64,000 nt of DNA. It comes from Henricia sp. BOLD:AAB3569. Its lineage: Eukaryota; Echinodermata; Asteroidea; Spinulosida; Echinasteridae. Within the stretch, counting starts at the first letter, position 1; every line of letters starts with the position of its first letter. A program made the position numbers and the translations under genes. Positions 11,847-24,500 of this stretch are shown here, piece by piece. The stretch covers positions 1-64,000 of the forward strand of contig JBBELK010000952.1 in the NCBI GenBank assembly GCA_037783545.1. The letters run 5' to 3'. The notes under the pieces are model-generated. The model was not told the DNA's origin. It saw only the letters and a list, made by a program, of their open reading frames with translations, and made no database searches.

Positions 11847-12823
11847 GTTTGGGACGGGATTTTGGTCAAAGTGTGGTCCAAACGTCGGCAAATTTGGAGG
11901 TCAAAAAATATTCCGACGAACTTCAAATTTTGCATGCTCCAAACACTCTATATTGCGCACTTGTCCTAACAAATTGACAGACTTTCGCCGGGAAATGGTA
12001 GAGAAATTTCAGAGTTTAGAAAAAAAAGGGGTTGGCGCTTCCTGGATGCTCCCGCAACCTGTGGCTGTCTGTACACACCTCTTTGGTGTATTCCTGACTC
12101 GTGCGCATGCTCAGTCCTTCGGACTGTCGTTGACACGGCCCAGTTTGGGACGGGATTTTGGTCAAAGTGTGGTCCAAACGTCGGCAAATTTGGAGGTCAA
12201 AAAATATTCCGACGAACTTCAAATTTTGCATGCTCCAAACACTCTATATTGCGCACTTGTCCTAAAAAATTGACAGACTTTCGCCGGGAAATGGCAGAGA
12301 AATTTCAGAGTTTAGAAAAAAAAGGGGTTGGCGCTTCCTGGATGCTCCCGCAACCTGTGGTTGTCTGTACACACCTCTTTGGTGTTTTCCTGACTCGTGC
12401 GCATGCTCAGTCCTTCGGACTGTCGTTGACACGGCCCAGTTTGGGACGGGATTTTGGTCAAAGTGTGGTCCAAACGTCGGCAAATTTGGAGGTCAAAAAT
12501 TATTCCGACGAACTTCAAATTTTGCATGCTCCAAACACTCTATATTGCGCACTTGTACTAAAAAATTGACAGACTTTCGCCGGGAAATGGCAGAGAAATT
12601 TCAGAGTTTAGAAAAAAAAGGGGTTGGCGCTTTCTGGATGCTCCCGCAACCTGTGGCTGTCTGTACACACCTCTTTGGTGTATTCCTGACTCGTGCGCAT
12701 GCTCAGTCCTTCGGACTGTAGTTGACACGGCCCAGTTTGGGACGGGATTTTGGTCAAAGTGTGGTCCAAACGTCGGCAAATTTGGAGGTCAAAAAATATT
12801 CCGACGAACTTCAAATTTTGCAT
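11847..12823 (+). repeat. Nine-monomer-offset duplication, copy 2 (M41-M44)
   Basis: Partner of the segment at 9185, offset 2,663 bp. It carries the same order of rare variants, plus private changes such as gtgttttcc near 12383 and taacaaattgac near 11967. The equal offset over four monomers shows a single duplication event rather than chance sharing of one variant. Confidence 0.75.
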
Positions 12824-13029
12824 GCTCCAAACACTCTATATTGCGCACTTGTCCTAAAAAATTGACAGACTTTCGCCGGGAAATGGCAGAGAAATTTCAG
12901 AGTTTAGAAAAAAAGGGGTTGGCGCTTCCTGGATGCTCCCGCAACCTGTGGCTGTCTGTACACACCTCTTTGGTGTATTCCTGACTCGTGCGCATGCTCA
13001 GTCCTTCGGACTGTAGTTGACAAGGCCCA

Positions 13030-14215
13030 GTTTGGGACGGGATTTTGGTCAAAGTGTGGTCCAAACGTCGGCAAATTTGGAGGTCAAAAAATATTCCGAC
13101 GAACTTCAAATTTTGCATGCTCCAAACACTCTATATTGCGCACTTGTCCTAAAAAATTGACAGACTTTCGCCGGGAAATGGCAGAGAAATTTCAGAGTTT
13201 AGAAGAAAAAAAGGGGTTGGCGCTTCCTGGATGCTCCCGCAACCTGTGGCTGTCTGTACACACCTCTTTGTGTATTCCTGACTCGTGCGCATGCTCAGTC
13301 CTTCGGACTGTCGTTGACACGGCCCAGTTTGGGACGGGATTTTGGTCAAAGTGTGGTCCAAACGTCGGCAAATTTGGAGGTCAAAAAATATTCCGACGAA
13401 CTTCAAATTTTGCATGCTCCAAACACTCTATATTGCGCACTTGTCCTAAAAAATTGACAGACTTTCGCCGGGAAATGGCAGAGAAATTTCAGAGTTTAGA
13501 AAAAAAAGGGGTTGGCGCTTCCTGGATGCTCCCGCAACCTGTGGCTGTCTGTACACACCTCTTTGGTGCATTCCTGACTCGTGCGCATGCTCAGTCCTTC
13601 GGACTGTAGTTGACAAGGCCCAGTTTGGGACGGGATTTTGGTCAAAGTGTGGTCCAAACGTCGGCAAATTTGGAGGTCAAAAAATATTCCGACGAACTTC
13701 AAATTTTGCATGCTCCAAACACTCTATATTGCGCACTTGTCCTAAAAAATTGACAGACTTTCGCCGGGAAATGGCAGAGAAATTTCAGAGTTTAGAAGAA
13801 AAAAAGGGGTTGGCGCTTCCTGGATGCTCCCGCAACCTGTGGCTGTCTGTACACACCTCTTTGTGTATTCCTGACTCGTGCGCATGCTCAGTCCTTCGGA
13901 CTGTCGTTGACACGGCCCAGTTTGGGACGGGATTTTGGTCAAAGTGTGGTCCAAACGTCGGCAAATTTGGAGGTCAAAAAATATTCCGACGAACTTCAAA
14001 TTTTGCATGCTCCAAACACTCTATATTGCGCACTTGTCCTAAAAAATTGACAGACTTTCGCCGGGAAATGGCAGAGAAATTTCAGAGTTTAGAAAAAAAA
14101 GGGGTTGGCGCTTCCTGGATGCTCCCGCAACCTGTGGCTGTCTGTACACACCTCTTTGGTGCATTCCTGACTCGTGCGCATGCTCAGTCCTTCGGACTGT
14201 CGTTGACACGGCCCA
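13030..14215 (+). repeat. Two-monomer tandem duplication (M45-M46, M47-M48)
   Basis: Unit starts are 13030 and 13623 (starts 13030, 13327, 13623, 13920), offset 593 bp. In both units the first monomer has agaagaaaaaaagg and cctctttgtgtatt (one G missing), and the second has ggtgcattcctg. The copies differ near 13604 against 14197, where actgtagttgacaagg stands against the common actgtcgttgacacgg, so the second unit's tail was exchanged or corrected. Confidence 0.8.
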
Positions 14216-15989
14216 GTTTGGGACGGGATTTTGGTCAAAGTGTGGTCCAAACGTCGGCAAATTTGGAGGTGGTCAAAAAATATTCCGACGACTTCAAATT
14301 TTTGCATGCTCCAAACACTCTATATTGCGCACTTGTCCTAAAAAATTGACAGACTTTCGCCGGGAAATGGCAGAGAAATTTCAGAGTTTAGAAAAAAAAA
14401 GGGGTTGGCGCTTCCTGGATGCTCCCGCAACCTGTGGCTGTCTGTACACACCTCTTTGGTGTATTCCTGACTCGTGCGCATGCTCAGTCCTTCGGACTGT
14501 CGTTGACACGGCCCAGTTTGGGACGGATTTTGGTCAAAGTGTGGTCCAAACGTCGGCAAATTTGGAGATCAAAAAAATATTCCGACGACTTCAAATTTTG
14601 CATGCTCCAAACACTCTATATTGCGCACTTGTCCTAAAAAATTGACAGACTTTCGCCGGGAAATGGCAGAGAAATTTCATGAGTTTAGAAAAAAAAAGTG
14701 GTTGGCGCTTCCTGGATGCTCCCGCAACCTGTGGCTGTCTGTACACACCTCTTTGGTGTATTCCTGACTCGTGCGCATGATCAGTCCTTCGGACTGTCGT
14801 TGACACGGCCCAGTTTGGGACGGGATTTTGGTCAAAGTGTGGTCCAAACGTCGGCAAATTTGGAGGTCAAAAAATATCCGACGACTTCAAATTTTGCATG
14901 CTCCAAACACTCTATATTGCGCACTTGTCCTAAAAAATTGACAGACTTTCGCCGGGAAATGGCAGAGAATTTCAGAGTTTAGAAAAAAAGGGGTTGGCGC
15001 TTCCGGATGCTCCCGCAACCTGTGGCTGTCTGTACACACCTCTTTGGTGTATTCCTGACTCGTGCGCATGCTCAGTCCTTCGGGACTTGTCGTTGACACG
15101 GCCCAGTTTGGGACGGGATTTTGGTCAAAGTGTGGTCCAAACGTCGGCAAATTTGGAGGTCAACAAATATTCCGACGAACTTCAAATTTTGCATGCTCCA
15201 AACACTCTATATTGCGCACTTGTCCTAAAAAATTGACAGACTTTCGCCGGGAAATGGCAGAGAAATTTCAGAGTTTAGAAAACAAAGGGGTTGGCGCTTC
15301 CTGGATGCTCCGCAACCTGTGGCTGTCTGTACACACCTCTTTGGTGTATTCCTGACTCGTGCGCATGCTCAGTCCTTCGGACTGTCGTTGACACGGCCCA
15401 GTTTGGGACGGGATTTTGGTCAAAGTGTGGTCCAAACGTCGGCAAATTTGGAGGTCAAAAAATATTCCGACGAACTTCAAATTTTGCATGCTCCAAACAC
15501 TCTATATTGCGCACTTGTCCTAAAAAATTGACAGACTTTCGCGGGAAATGGCAGATAAATTCAGAGTTTAGAAAAAAAAGTGGTTGGCGCTTCCTGGATG
15601 CTCCCGCAACCTGTGGCTGTCTGTACACACCTCTTTGGTGTATTCCTGACTCGTGCGCATGCTCAGTCCTTCGGACTGTCGTTGACACGGCCCAGTTTGG
15701 GACGGGATTTTGGTCAAAGTGTGGTCCAAACGTCGGCAAATTTGGAGGTCAAAAAATATTCCGACGAACTTCAAATTTTGCATGCTCCAAACACTCTATA
15801 TTGCGCACTTGGTCCTAAAAAATTGACAGACTTTCGCCGGGAAATGGCAGAGAAATTTCAGAGTTTAGAAAAAAAGGGGTTGGCGCTTCCGGATGCTCCC
15901 GCAACCTGTGGCTGTCTGTACACACCTCTTTGGTGTATTCCTGACTCGTGCGCATGCTCAGTCCTTCGGACTGTCGTTGACACGGCCCA
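14216..15989 (+). repeat. Indel-dense monomers M49-M54
   Basis: Monomer starts: 14216, 14516, 14813, 15106, 15401, 15695. This stretch has many changes not shared with other monomers: a GGT duplication at 14268-14273; loss of one A in cgacgacttc near 14290, 14585 and 14882; ggacggatt near 14522; tttcatgag near 14677; catgatcag near 14779; aatatccg near 14875; agagaattt near 14967; cttcgggacttgtc near 15079; gctccgcaac near 15309; tttcgcggg and gataaattc near 15539-15560; cttggtcc near 15809. Most are one-base gains or losses. Either the DNA is locally degenerate or the consensus is poor here. Confidence 0.8.
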
Positions 15990-17171
15990 GTTTGGGACGG
16001 GATTTTGGTCAAAGTGTGGTCCAAACGTCGGCAAATTTGGAGGTCAAAAAATATTCCGACGAACTTCAAATTTTGCATGCTCCAAACACTCTATATTGCG
16101 CACTTGTCCTAACAAATTGACAGACTTTCACCGGGAAATGGCAGAGAAATTTCAGAGTTTAGAAAAAAAAGGGGTTGGCGCTTCCTGGATGCTCCCGCAA
16201 CCTGTGGCTGTCTGTACACACCTCTTTGGTGTATTCCTGACTCGTGCGCATGCTCAGTCCTTCGGACTGTCGTTGACACGGCCCAGTTTGGGACGGGATT
16301 TTGGTCAAAGTGTGGTCCAAACGTCGGCAAATTTGGAGGTCAAAACATATTCCGACGAACTTCAAATTTTGCATGCTCCAAACACTCTATATTGCGCACT
16401 TGTCCTAAAAAATTGACAGACTTTCGCCGGAAAATGGCAGAGAAATTTCAGAGTTTAGAAAAAAAAGGGGTTGGCGCTTCCTGGATGCTCCCGCAACCTG
16501 TGGCTGTCTCTACACACCTCTTTGGTGTATTCCTGACTCGTGCGCATGCTCAGTCCTTCGGACTGTCGTTGACACGGCCCCGTTTGGGACGGGATTTGGG
16601 TCAAAGTGTGGTCCAAACGTCGGCAAATTTCGAGGTCAAAAAATATTCCGACGAACTTCAAATTTTGCATGCTCCAAACACTCTATATTGCGCACTTGTC
16701 CTAAAAAATTGACAGACTTTCGCCGGGAAATGGCAGAGAAATTTCAGAGTTTAGAAAAAAAGGGGTTGGCGCTTCCTGGATGCTCCCGCAACCTGTGGCT
16801 GTCTGTACACACCTCTTTGGTGTATTCCTGACTCGTGCGCATGCTCAGTCCTTCGGACTGTAGTTGACACGGCCCAGTTTGGGACGGGATTTTGGTCAAA
16901 GTGTGGTCCAAACGTCGGCAAATTTGGAAGTCAAAAAATATTCCGACGAACTTCAAATTTTGCATGCTCCAAACACTCTATATTGCGCACTTGTCCTAAA
17001 AAATTGACAGACTTTCGCCGGGAAATGGCAGAGAAATTTCATAGTTTAGAAAAAAAGGGGTTGGCGCTTCCTGGATGCTCCCGCAACCTGTGGCTGTCTG
17101 TACACACCTCTTTGGTGTATTCCTGACTCGTGCGCATGCTCAGTCCTTCGGACTGTCGTTGACACGGCCCA
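15990..17171 (+). repeat. Linker monomers M55-M58
   Basis: Monomer starts: 15990, 16286, 16582, 16877. M56 has gtcaaaacatatt, M57 has ggccccgtttggg with gatttgggtc and ctgtctctacac before it, and M58 has ggaagtcaaaa and follows an actgtagttgac tail. The same order recurs as M88-M90 at an offset of about 9,397-9,398 bp, so this linker is the left part of a large duplication. M57 also has a private gcaaatttcgagg near 16630. Confidence 0.75.
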
Positions 17172-17465
17172 GTTTGGGACGGGATTTTGGTCAAAGTGTG
17201 GTCCAAACGTCGGCAAATTTGGAGGTCAAAAAATATTCCGACGAACTTCAAATTTTGCATGCTCCAAACACTCTATATTGCGCACTTGTCCTAAAAAATT
17301 GACAGACTTTCGCCGGGAAATGGCAGAGAAATTTCAGAGTTTAGAAAAAAAAGGGGTTGGCGCTTCCTGGATGCTCCCAACCTGTGGCTGTCTGTACACA
17401 CCTCTTTGGTGTATTCCTGACTCGTGCGCATGCTCAGTCCTTCGGACTGTCGTTGACACGGCCCA

Positions 17466-19205
17466 GTTTGGGACGGGATTTTGGTCAAAGGGTGGTCCAA
17501 ACGTCGGCAAATTTGGAGGTCAAAAAATATTCCGACGAACTTCAAATTTTACATGCTCCAAACACTCTATATTGCGCACTTGTCCTAAAAAATTGACAGA
17601 CTTTCGCCGGGAAATGGCAGAGAAATTTCAGAGTTTATAAAAAAAGGGGGTTGATGCTCCCGCAACCTGTGGCTGTCTGTACACACCTCTTTGGTGTAGT
17701 CCTGACTCGTGCGCATGCTCAGTCCTTCGGACTGTCGTTGACACGGCCCAGTTTGGGACTGGATTTTGGTCAAAGTGTGGTCCAAACGTCGGCAAATTTG
17801 GAGGTCAAAAAATATTCCGACGAACTTCAAATTTTGCATGCTCCAAACACTCTATATTGCGCACTTGTCCTAAAAAATTGACAGACTTTCGCCGGGAAAT
17901 GGCAGAGAAATTTCAGAGTTTAGAAAAAAAAGGGGTTGGCGCTTCCTGGATGCTCCCAACCTGTGGCTGTCTGTACACACCTCTTTGGTGTATTCCTGAC
18001 TCGTGCGCATGCTCAGTCCTTCGGACTGTCGTTGACACGGCCCAGTTTGGGACGGGATTTTGGTCAAAGGGTGGTCCAAACGTCGGCAAATTTGGAGGTC
18101 AAAAAATATTCCGACGAACTTCAAATTTTACATGCTCCAAACACTCTATATTGCGCACTTGTCCTAAAAAATTGACAGACTTTCGCCGGGAAATGGCAGA
18201 GAAATTTCAGAGTTTAGAAAAAAAAGGGGTTGATGCTCCCGCAACCTGTGGCTGTCTGTACACACCTCTTTGGTGTATTCCTGACTCGTGCGCATGCTCA
18301 GTCCTTCGGACTGTCGTTGACACGGCCCAGTTTGGGACTGGATTTTGGTCAAAGTGTGGTCCAAACGTCGGCAAATTTGGAGGTCAAAAAATATTCCGAC
18401 GAACTTCAAATTTTGCATGCTCCAAACACTCTATATTGCGCACTTGTCCTAAAAAATTGACAGACTTTCGCCGGGAAATGGCAGAGAAATTTCAGAGTTT
18501 AGAAAAAAAAGGGGTTGGCGCTTCCTGGATGCTCCCGCAACCTCTGGCTGTCTGTACACACCTCTTTGGTGTATTCCTGACTCGTGCGCATGCTCAGTCC
18601 TTCGGACTGTCGTTGACACGGCCCAGTTTGGGACGGGATTTTGGTCAAAGGGTGGTCCAAACGTCGGCAAATTTGGAGGTCAAAAAATATTCCGACGAAC
18701 TTCAAATTTTACATGCTCCAAACACTCTATATTGCGCACTTGTCCTAAAAAATTGACAGACTTTCGCCGGGAAATGGCAGAGAAATTTCAGAGTTTAGAA
18801 AAAAAGGGGTTGATGCTCCCGCAACCTGTGGCTGTCTGTACACACCTCTTTGGTGTATTCCTGACTCGTGCGCATGCTCAGTCCTTCGGACTGTCGTTGA
18901 CACGGCCCAGTTTGGGACTGGATTTTGGTCAAAGTGTGGTCCAAACGTCGGCAAATTTGGAGGTCAAAAAATATTCCGACGAACTTCAAATTTTGCATGC
19001 TCCAAACACTCTATATTGCGCACTTGTCCTAAAAAATTGACAGACTTTCGCCGGGAAATGGCAGAGAAATTTCAGAGTTTAGAAAAAAAAGGGGTTGGCG
19101 CTTCCTGGATGCTCCCGCAACCTCTGGCTGTCTGTACACACCTCTTTGGTGTATTCCTGACTCGTGCGCATGCTCAGTCCTTCGGACTGTCGTTGACACG
19201 GCCCA
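17466..19205 (+). repeat. Two-monomer higher-order repeat, three tandem units (~580 bp)
   Basis: Units start at about 17466, 18045 and 18626; spacings are 579-581 bp. Each is one alpha monomer shortened to about 285 bp by the 11 bp deletion plus one beta monomer of about 295 bp. The first unit has gctcccaacc in its beta tail, while the second and third have gctcccgcaacctctgg. The next alpha monomer (M66) starts the four-monomer repeat. Confidence 0.85.
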
Positions 19206-20378
19206 GTTTGGGACGGGATTTTGGTCAAAGGGTGGTCCAAACGTCGGCAAATTTGGAGGTCAAAAAATATTCCGACGAACTTCAAATTTTACATGCTCCA
19301 AACACTCTATATTGCGCACTTGTCCTAAAAAATTGACAGACTTTCGCCGGGAAATGGCAGAGAAATTTCAGAGTTTAGAAAAAAAAGGGGTTGATGCTCC
19401 CGCAACCTGTGGCTGTCTGTACACACCTCTTTGGTGTAGTCCTGACTCGTGCGCATGCTCAGTCCTTCGGACTGTCGTTGACACGGCCCAGTTTGGGACG
19501 GGATTTTGGTCAAAGTGTGGTCCAAACGTCTGCAAATTTGGAGGTCAAAAAATATTCCTACGAACTTCAAATTTTGCATGCTCCAAACACTCTATATTGC
19601 GCACTTGTCCTAAAAAATTGACAGACTTTCGCCGGGAAATGGCAGAGAAATTTCAGAGTTTAGAAAAAAAAGGGGTTGGCGCTTCCTGGATGCTCCCGCA
19701 ACCTGTGGCTGTCTGTACACACCTCTTTGGTGTATTCCTGACTCGTGCGCATGCTCAGTCCTTCGGACTGTCGTTGACACGGCCAAGTTTGGGACGGGAT
19801 TTGGGTCAAAGTGTGGTCCAAACGTCGGCAAATTTGGAGGTCAAAAAATATTCCGACGACCTTCAAATTTTGCATGCTCCAAACACTCTATATTGCGCAC
19901 TTGTCCTAAAAAATTGACAGACTTTCGCCGAGAAATGGCAGAGAAATTTCAGAGTTTAGAAAAAAAAGGGGTTGTCGCTTCCTGGATGCTCCCGCAACCT
20001 GTGGCTGTCTGTACACACCTCTTTGGTGTATTCCTGACTCGTGCGCATGCTCAGTCCTTCGGACTGTCGTTGACACGGCCCAGTTTGGGACTGGATTTTG
20101 GTCAAAGTGTGGTCCAAACGTCGGCAAATTTGGAGGTCAAAAAATATTCCGACGAACTTCAAATTTTGCATGCTCCAAACACTCTATATTGCGCACTTGT
20201 CCTAAAAAATTGACAGACTTTCGCCGGGAAATGGCAGAGAAATTTCAGAGTTTAGAAAAAAAAGGGGTTGGCGCTTCCTGGATGCTCCCGCAACCTCTGG
20301 CTGTCTGTACACACCTCTTTGGTGTATTCCTGACTCGTGCGCATGCTCAGTCCTTCGGACTGTCGTTGACACGGCCCA
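19206..20378 (+). repeat. Four-monomer higher-order repeat, copy 1 (M66-M69, 1,173 bp)
   Basis: The order is alpha (gggtggtcc, 11 bp deletion, gtgtagtcc), then a monomer with cgtctgcaaat and attcctacg, then ggccaagtttg with gatttgggtc and cgaccttc, then beta (gggactgg, cctctggctg). The following unit repeats this order at an offset of 1,173 bp. Confidence 0.88.
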
Positions 20379-21552
20379 GTTTGGGACGGGATTTTGGTCA
20401 AAGGGTGGTCCAAACGTCGGCAAATTTGGAGGTCAAAAAATATTCCGACGAACTTCAAATTTTACATGCTCCAAACACTCTATATTGCGCACTTGTCCTA
20501 AAAAATTGACAGACTTTCGCCGGGAAATGGCAGAGAAATTTCATAGTTTAGAAAAAAAAGGGGTTGATGCTCCCGCAACCTGTGGCTGTCTGTACACACC
20601 TCTTTGGTGTAGTCCTGACTCGTGCGCATGCTCAGTCCTTCGGACTGTCGTTGACACGGCCCAGTTTGGGACGGGATTTTGGTCAAAGTGTGGTCCAAAC
20701 GTCTGCAAATTTGGAGGTCAAAAAATATTCCTACGAACTTCAAATTTTGCATGCTCCAAACACTCTATATTGCGCACTTGTCCTAAAAAATTGACAGACT
20801 TTCGCCGGGAAATGGCAGAGAAATTTCAGAGTTTAGAAAAAAAAGGGGTTGGCGCTTCCTGGATGCTCCCGCAACCTGTGGCTGTCTGTACACACCTCTT
20901 TGGTGTATTCCTGACTCGTGCGCATGCTCAGTCCTTCGGACTGTCGTTGACACGGCCAAGTTTGGGACGGGATTTGGGTCAAAGTGTGGTCCAAACGTCG
21001 GCAAATTTGGAGGTCAAAAAATATTCCGACGACCTTCAAATTTTGCATGCTCCAAACACTCTATATTGCGCACTTGTCCTAAAAAATTGACAGACTTTCG
21101 CCGAGAAATGGCAGAGAAATTTCAGAGTTTAGAAAAAAAAAGGGGTTGGCGCTTCCTGGATGCTCCCGCAACCTGTGGCTGTCTGTACACACCTCTTTGG
21201 TGTATTCCTGACTCGTGCGCATGCTCAGTCCTTCGGACTGTCGTTGACACGGCCCAGTTTGGGACTGGATTTTGGTCAAAGTGTGGTCCAAACGTCGGCA
21301 AATTTGGAGGTCAAAAAATATTCCGACGAACTTCAAATTTTGCATGCTCCAAACACTCTATATTGCGCACTTGTCCTAAAAAATTGACAGACTTTCGCCG
21401 GGAAATGGCAGAGAAATTTCAGAGTTTAGAAAAAAAAGGGGTTGGCGCTTCCTGGATGCTCCCGCAACCTCTGGCTGTCTGTACACACCTCTTTGGTGTA
21501 TTCCTGACTCGTGCGCATGCTCAGTCCTTCGGACTGTCGTTGACACGGCCCA
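20379..21552 (+). repeat. Four-monomer higher-order repeat, copy 2 (M70-M73)
   Basis: Near-identical to the preceding unit at 1,173-1,174 bp offset. The differences I saw are tttcatagttt for tttcagagttt near 20542, and ggggttggcgc with A9 near 21132 where copy 1 has ggggttgtcgc with A8. Parts of the same unit occur again as M99-M101 (28907-29785). Confidence 0.88.
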
Positions 21553-24500
21553 GTTTGGGACGGGATTTTGGTCAAAGGGTGGTCCAAACGTCGGCAAATT
21601 TGGAGGTCAAAAAATATTCCGACGAACTTCAAATTTTACATGCTCCAAACACTCTATATTGCGCACTTGTCCTAAAAAATTGACAGACTTTCGCCGGGAA
21701 ATGGCAGAGAAATTTCATAGTTTAGAAAAAAAGGGGTTGGCGCTTCTTGGATGCTCCCGCAACCTGTGGCTGTCTGTACACACCTCTTTGGTGTATTCCT
21801 GACTCGTGCGCATGCTCAGTCCTTCGGACTGTCGTTGACACGGCCCAGTTTGGGACGGGATTTTGGTCAAAGTGTGGTCCAAACGTCGGCAAATTTGGAG
21901 GTCAAAAAATATTCCGACGAACTTCAAATTTTACATGCTCCAAACACTCCATATTGCGCACTTGTCCTAAAAAAATGACAGACTTTCGCCGGGAAATGGC
22001 AGAGAAATTTCAGAGTTTAGAAAAAAAAGGGGTTGGCGCTTCCTGGATGCTTCCAACCTGTGGCTGTCTGTACACACCTCTTTGGTGTATTCCTGACTCG
22101 TGCGCATGCTCAGTCCTTCGGACTGTCGTTGACACGGCCCCGTTTGGGACGGGATTTGGGTCAAAGTGTGGTCCAAACGTCGGCAAATTTGGAGGTCAAA
22201 AAATATTCCGACGAACTTCAAATTTTGCATGCTCCAAACACTCTATATTGCGCACTTGTCCTAAAAAATTGACAGACTTTCGCCGGGAAATGGCAGAGAA
22301 ATTTCAGAGTTTAGAAAAAAAGGGGTTGGCGCTTTCTGGATGCTCCCGCAACCTGTGGCTGTCTGTACACACCTCTTTGGTGTATTCCTGACTAGTGCGC
22401 ATGCTCAGTCCTTCGGACTGTCGTTGACACGGCCAAGTTTGGGACGGGATTTTGGTCAAAGTGTGGTCCAAACGTCGGCAAATTTGGAGGTCAAAAAATA
22501 TTCCGACGAACTTCAAATTTTGCATGCTCCAAACACTCTATATTGCGCACTTGTCCTATAAAATTGACAGACTTTCGCCGGGAAATAGCAGAGAAATTTC
22601 AGAGTTTAGAAAAAAAAGGGGTTGGCGCTTCCTGGATGCTCCCAACCTGTGGCTGTCTGTACACACCTCTTTGGTGTATTCCTGACTCGTGCGCATGCTC
22701 AGTCCTTCGGACTGTCGTTGACACGGCCCAGTTTGGGACGGGATTTTGGTCAAAGTGTGGTCCAAACGTCGGCAAATTTGGAGGTCAAACAATATTCCGA
22801 CGAACTTCAAATTTTGCATGCTCCAAACACTCTATATTGCGCACTTGTCCTAAAAAATTGACAGACTTTCACTGGGAAATGGCAGAGAAATTTCAGAGTT
22901 TAGAAAAAAAAGGGGTTGGCGCTTCCTGGATGCTCCCGCAACCTGTGGCTGTCTGTACACACCTCTTTGGTGTATTCCTGACTCGTGCGCATGCTCAGTC
23001 CTTCGGACTGTCGTTGACACGGCCCAGTTTGGGACGGGATTTTGGTCAAAGTGTGGTCCAAACGTCGGCAAATTTGGAGGTCAAAACATATTCCGACGAA
23101 CTTCAAATTTTGCATGCTCCAAACACTCTATATTGCGCACTTGTCCTAAAAAATTGACAGACTTTCGCCGGGAAATGGCAGAGAAATTTCAGAGTTTAGA
23201 AAAAAAAGGGGTTGGCGCTTCCTGGATGCTCCCGCAACCTGTGGCTGTCTCTACACACCTCTTTGGTGTATTCCTGACTCGTGCGCATGCTCAGTCCTTC
23301 GGACTGTCGTTGACACGGCCCCGTTTGGGACGGAATTTGGGTCAAAGTGTGGTCCAAACGTCGGCAAATTTGGAGGTCAAAAAATATTCCGACGAACTTC
23401 AAATTTTGCATGCTCCAAACACTCTATATTGCGCACTTGTCCTAAAAAATTGACAGACTTTCGCCGGGAAATAGCAGAGAAATTTCAGAGTTTAGAAAAA
23501 AAAGGGGTTGGCGCTTCCTGGATGCTCCCGCAACCTGTGGCTGTCTGTACACACCTCTTTGGTGTATTCCTGACTCGTGCGCATGCTCAGTCCTTCGGAC
23601 TGTCGTTGACACGGCCCAGTTTGGGACGGGATTTTGGTCAAAGTGTGGTCGAAACGTCGGCAAATTTGGAGGTCAAAAAATATTCCGACGAACTTCAAAT
23701 TTTGCATGCTCCAAACACTCTATATTGCGCACTTGTCCTAAAAAAATTACAGACTTTCGCCGGGAAATGGCAGAGAAATTTCAGAGTTTAGAAAAAAAAG
23801 GGGTTGGCGCTTCCTGGATGCTCCCAACCTGTGGCTGTCTGTACACACCTCTTTGGTGTATTCCTGACTCGTGCGCATGCTCAGTCCTTCGGACTGTCGT
23901 TGACACGGCCCAGTTTGGGACGGGATTTTGGTCAAAGTGTGGTCCAAACGTCGGCAAATTTGGAAGTCAAAAAATATTCCGACGAACTTCAAATTTTGCA
24001 TGCTCCAAACACTCTATATTGCGCACTTGTCCTAAAAAATTGACAGACTTTCGCCGGGAAATGGCAGAGAAATTTCATAGTTTAGAAAAAAAGGGGTTGG
24101 CGCTTCTTGGATGCTCCCGCAACCTGTGGCTGTCTGTACACACCTCTTTGGTGTATTCCTGACTCGTGCGCATGCTCAGTCCTTCGGACTGTCGTTGACA
24201 CGGCCCAGTTTGGGACGGGATTTTGGTCAAAGTGTGGTCCAAACGTCGGCAAATTTGGAGGTCAAAAAATATTCCGACGAACTTCAAATTTTGCATACTC
24301 CAAACACTCCATATTGCGCACTTGTCCTAAAAAAATGACAGACTTTCGCCGGGAAATGGCAGAGAAATTTCAGAGTTTAGAAAAAAAAGGGGTTGGCGCT
24401 TCCTGGATGCTTCAACCTGTGGTTGTCTGTACACACCTCTTTGGTGTATTCCTGACTCGTGCGCATGCTCAGTCCTTCGGACTGTCGTTGACACGGCCCC

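Larger units (their letters stand above)
6518..13029 (+). repeat. Block A2, monomers M23-M44
   Basis: Monomer starts: 6518, 6814, 7110, 7404, 7700, 7998, 8297, 8593, 8889, 9185, 9480, 9776, 10072, 10369, 10663, 10959, 11255, 11551, 11847, 12143, 12439, 12735. Three marker sets define it. First, gatttttgtc with gcaagctcc in M23, M29, M38 and M39. Second, an aattattcc variant in M25, M31, M34 and M43, with cctgtggttgtc in the monomer before and cttgtactaaa in the same monomers. Third, actgtagttgac in M32-type copies (about 9167, 10053, 10645, 12716, 13011). M23-M28 and M29 onward behave as a six-monomer unit (offset 1,779 bp). Confidence 0.78.
17172..21552 (+). repeat. Block B1, monomers M59-M73 (11 bp deletion subfamily)
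   Basis: Monomer starts: 17172, 17466, 17751, 18045, 18330, 18626, 18910, 19206, 19491, 19787, 20083, 20379, 20664, 20960, 21257. Two monomer kinds alternate. The alpha kind has caaagggtggtcc, cttcaaattttacatgc and, in its tail, an 11 bp deletion that turns ggggttggcgcttcctgg into ggggttg (about 17651, 18230, 18810, 19391, 20564). The beta kind has gtttgggactgg and usually cctctggctg. A smaller two-base loss, gctcccaacc for gctcccgcaacc, is also common here and in the next blocks. Confidence 0.85.
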
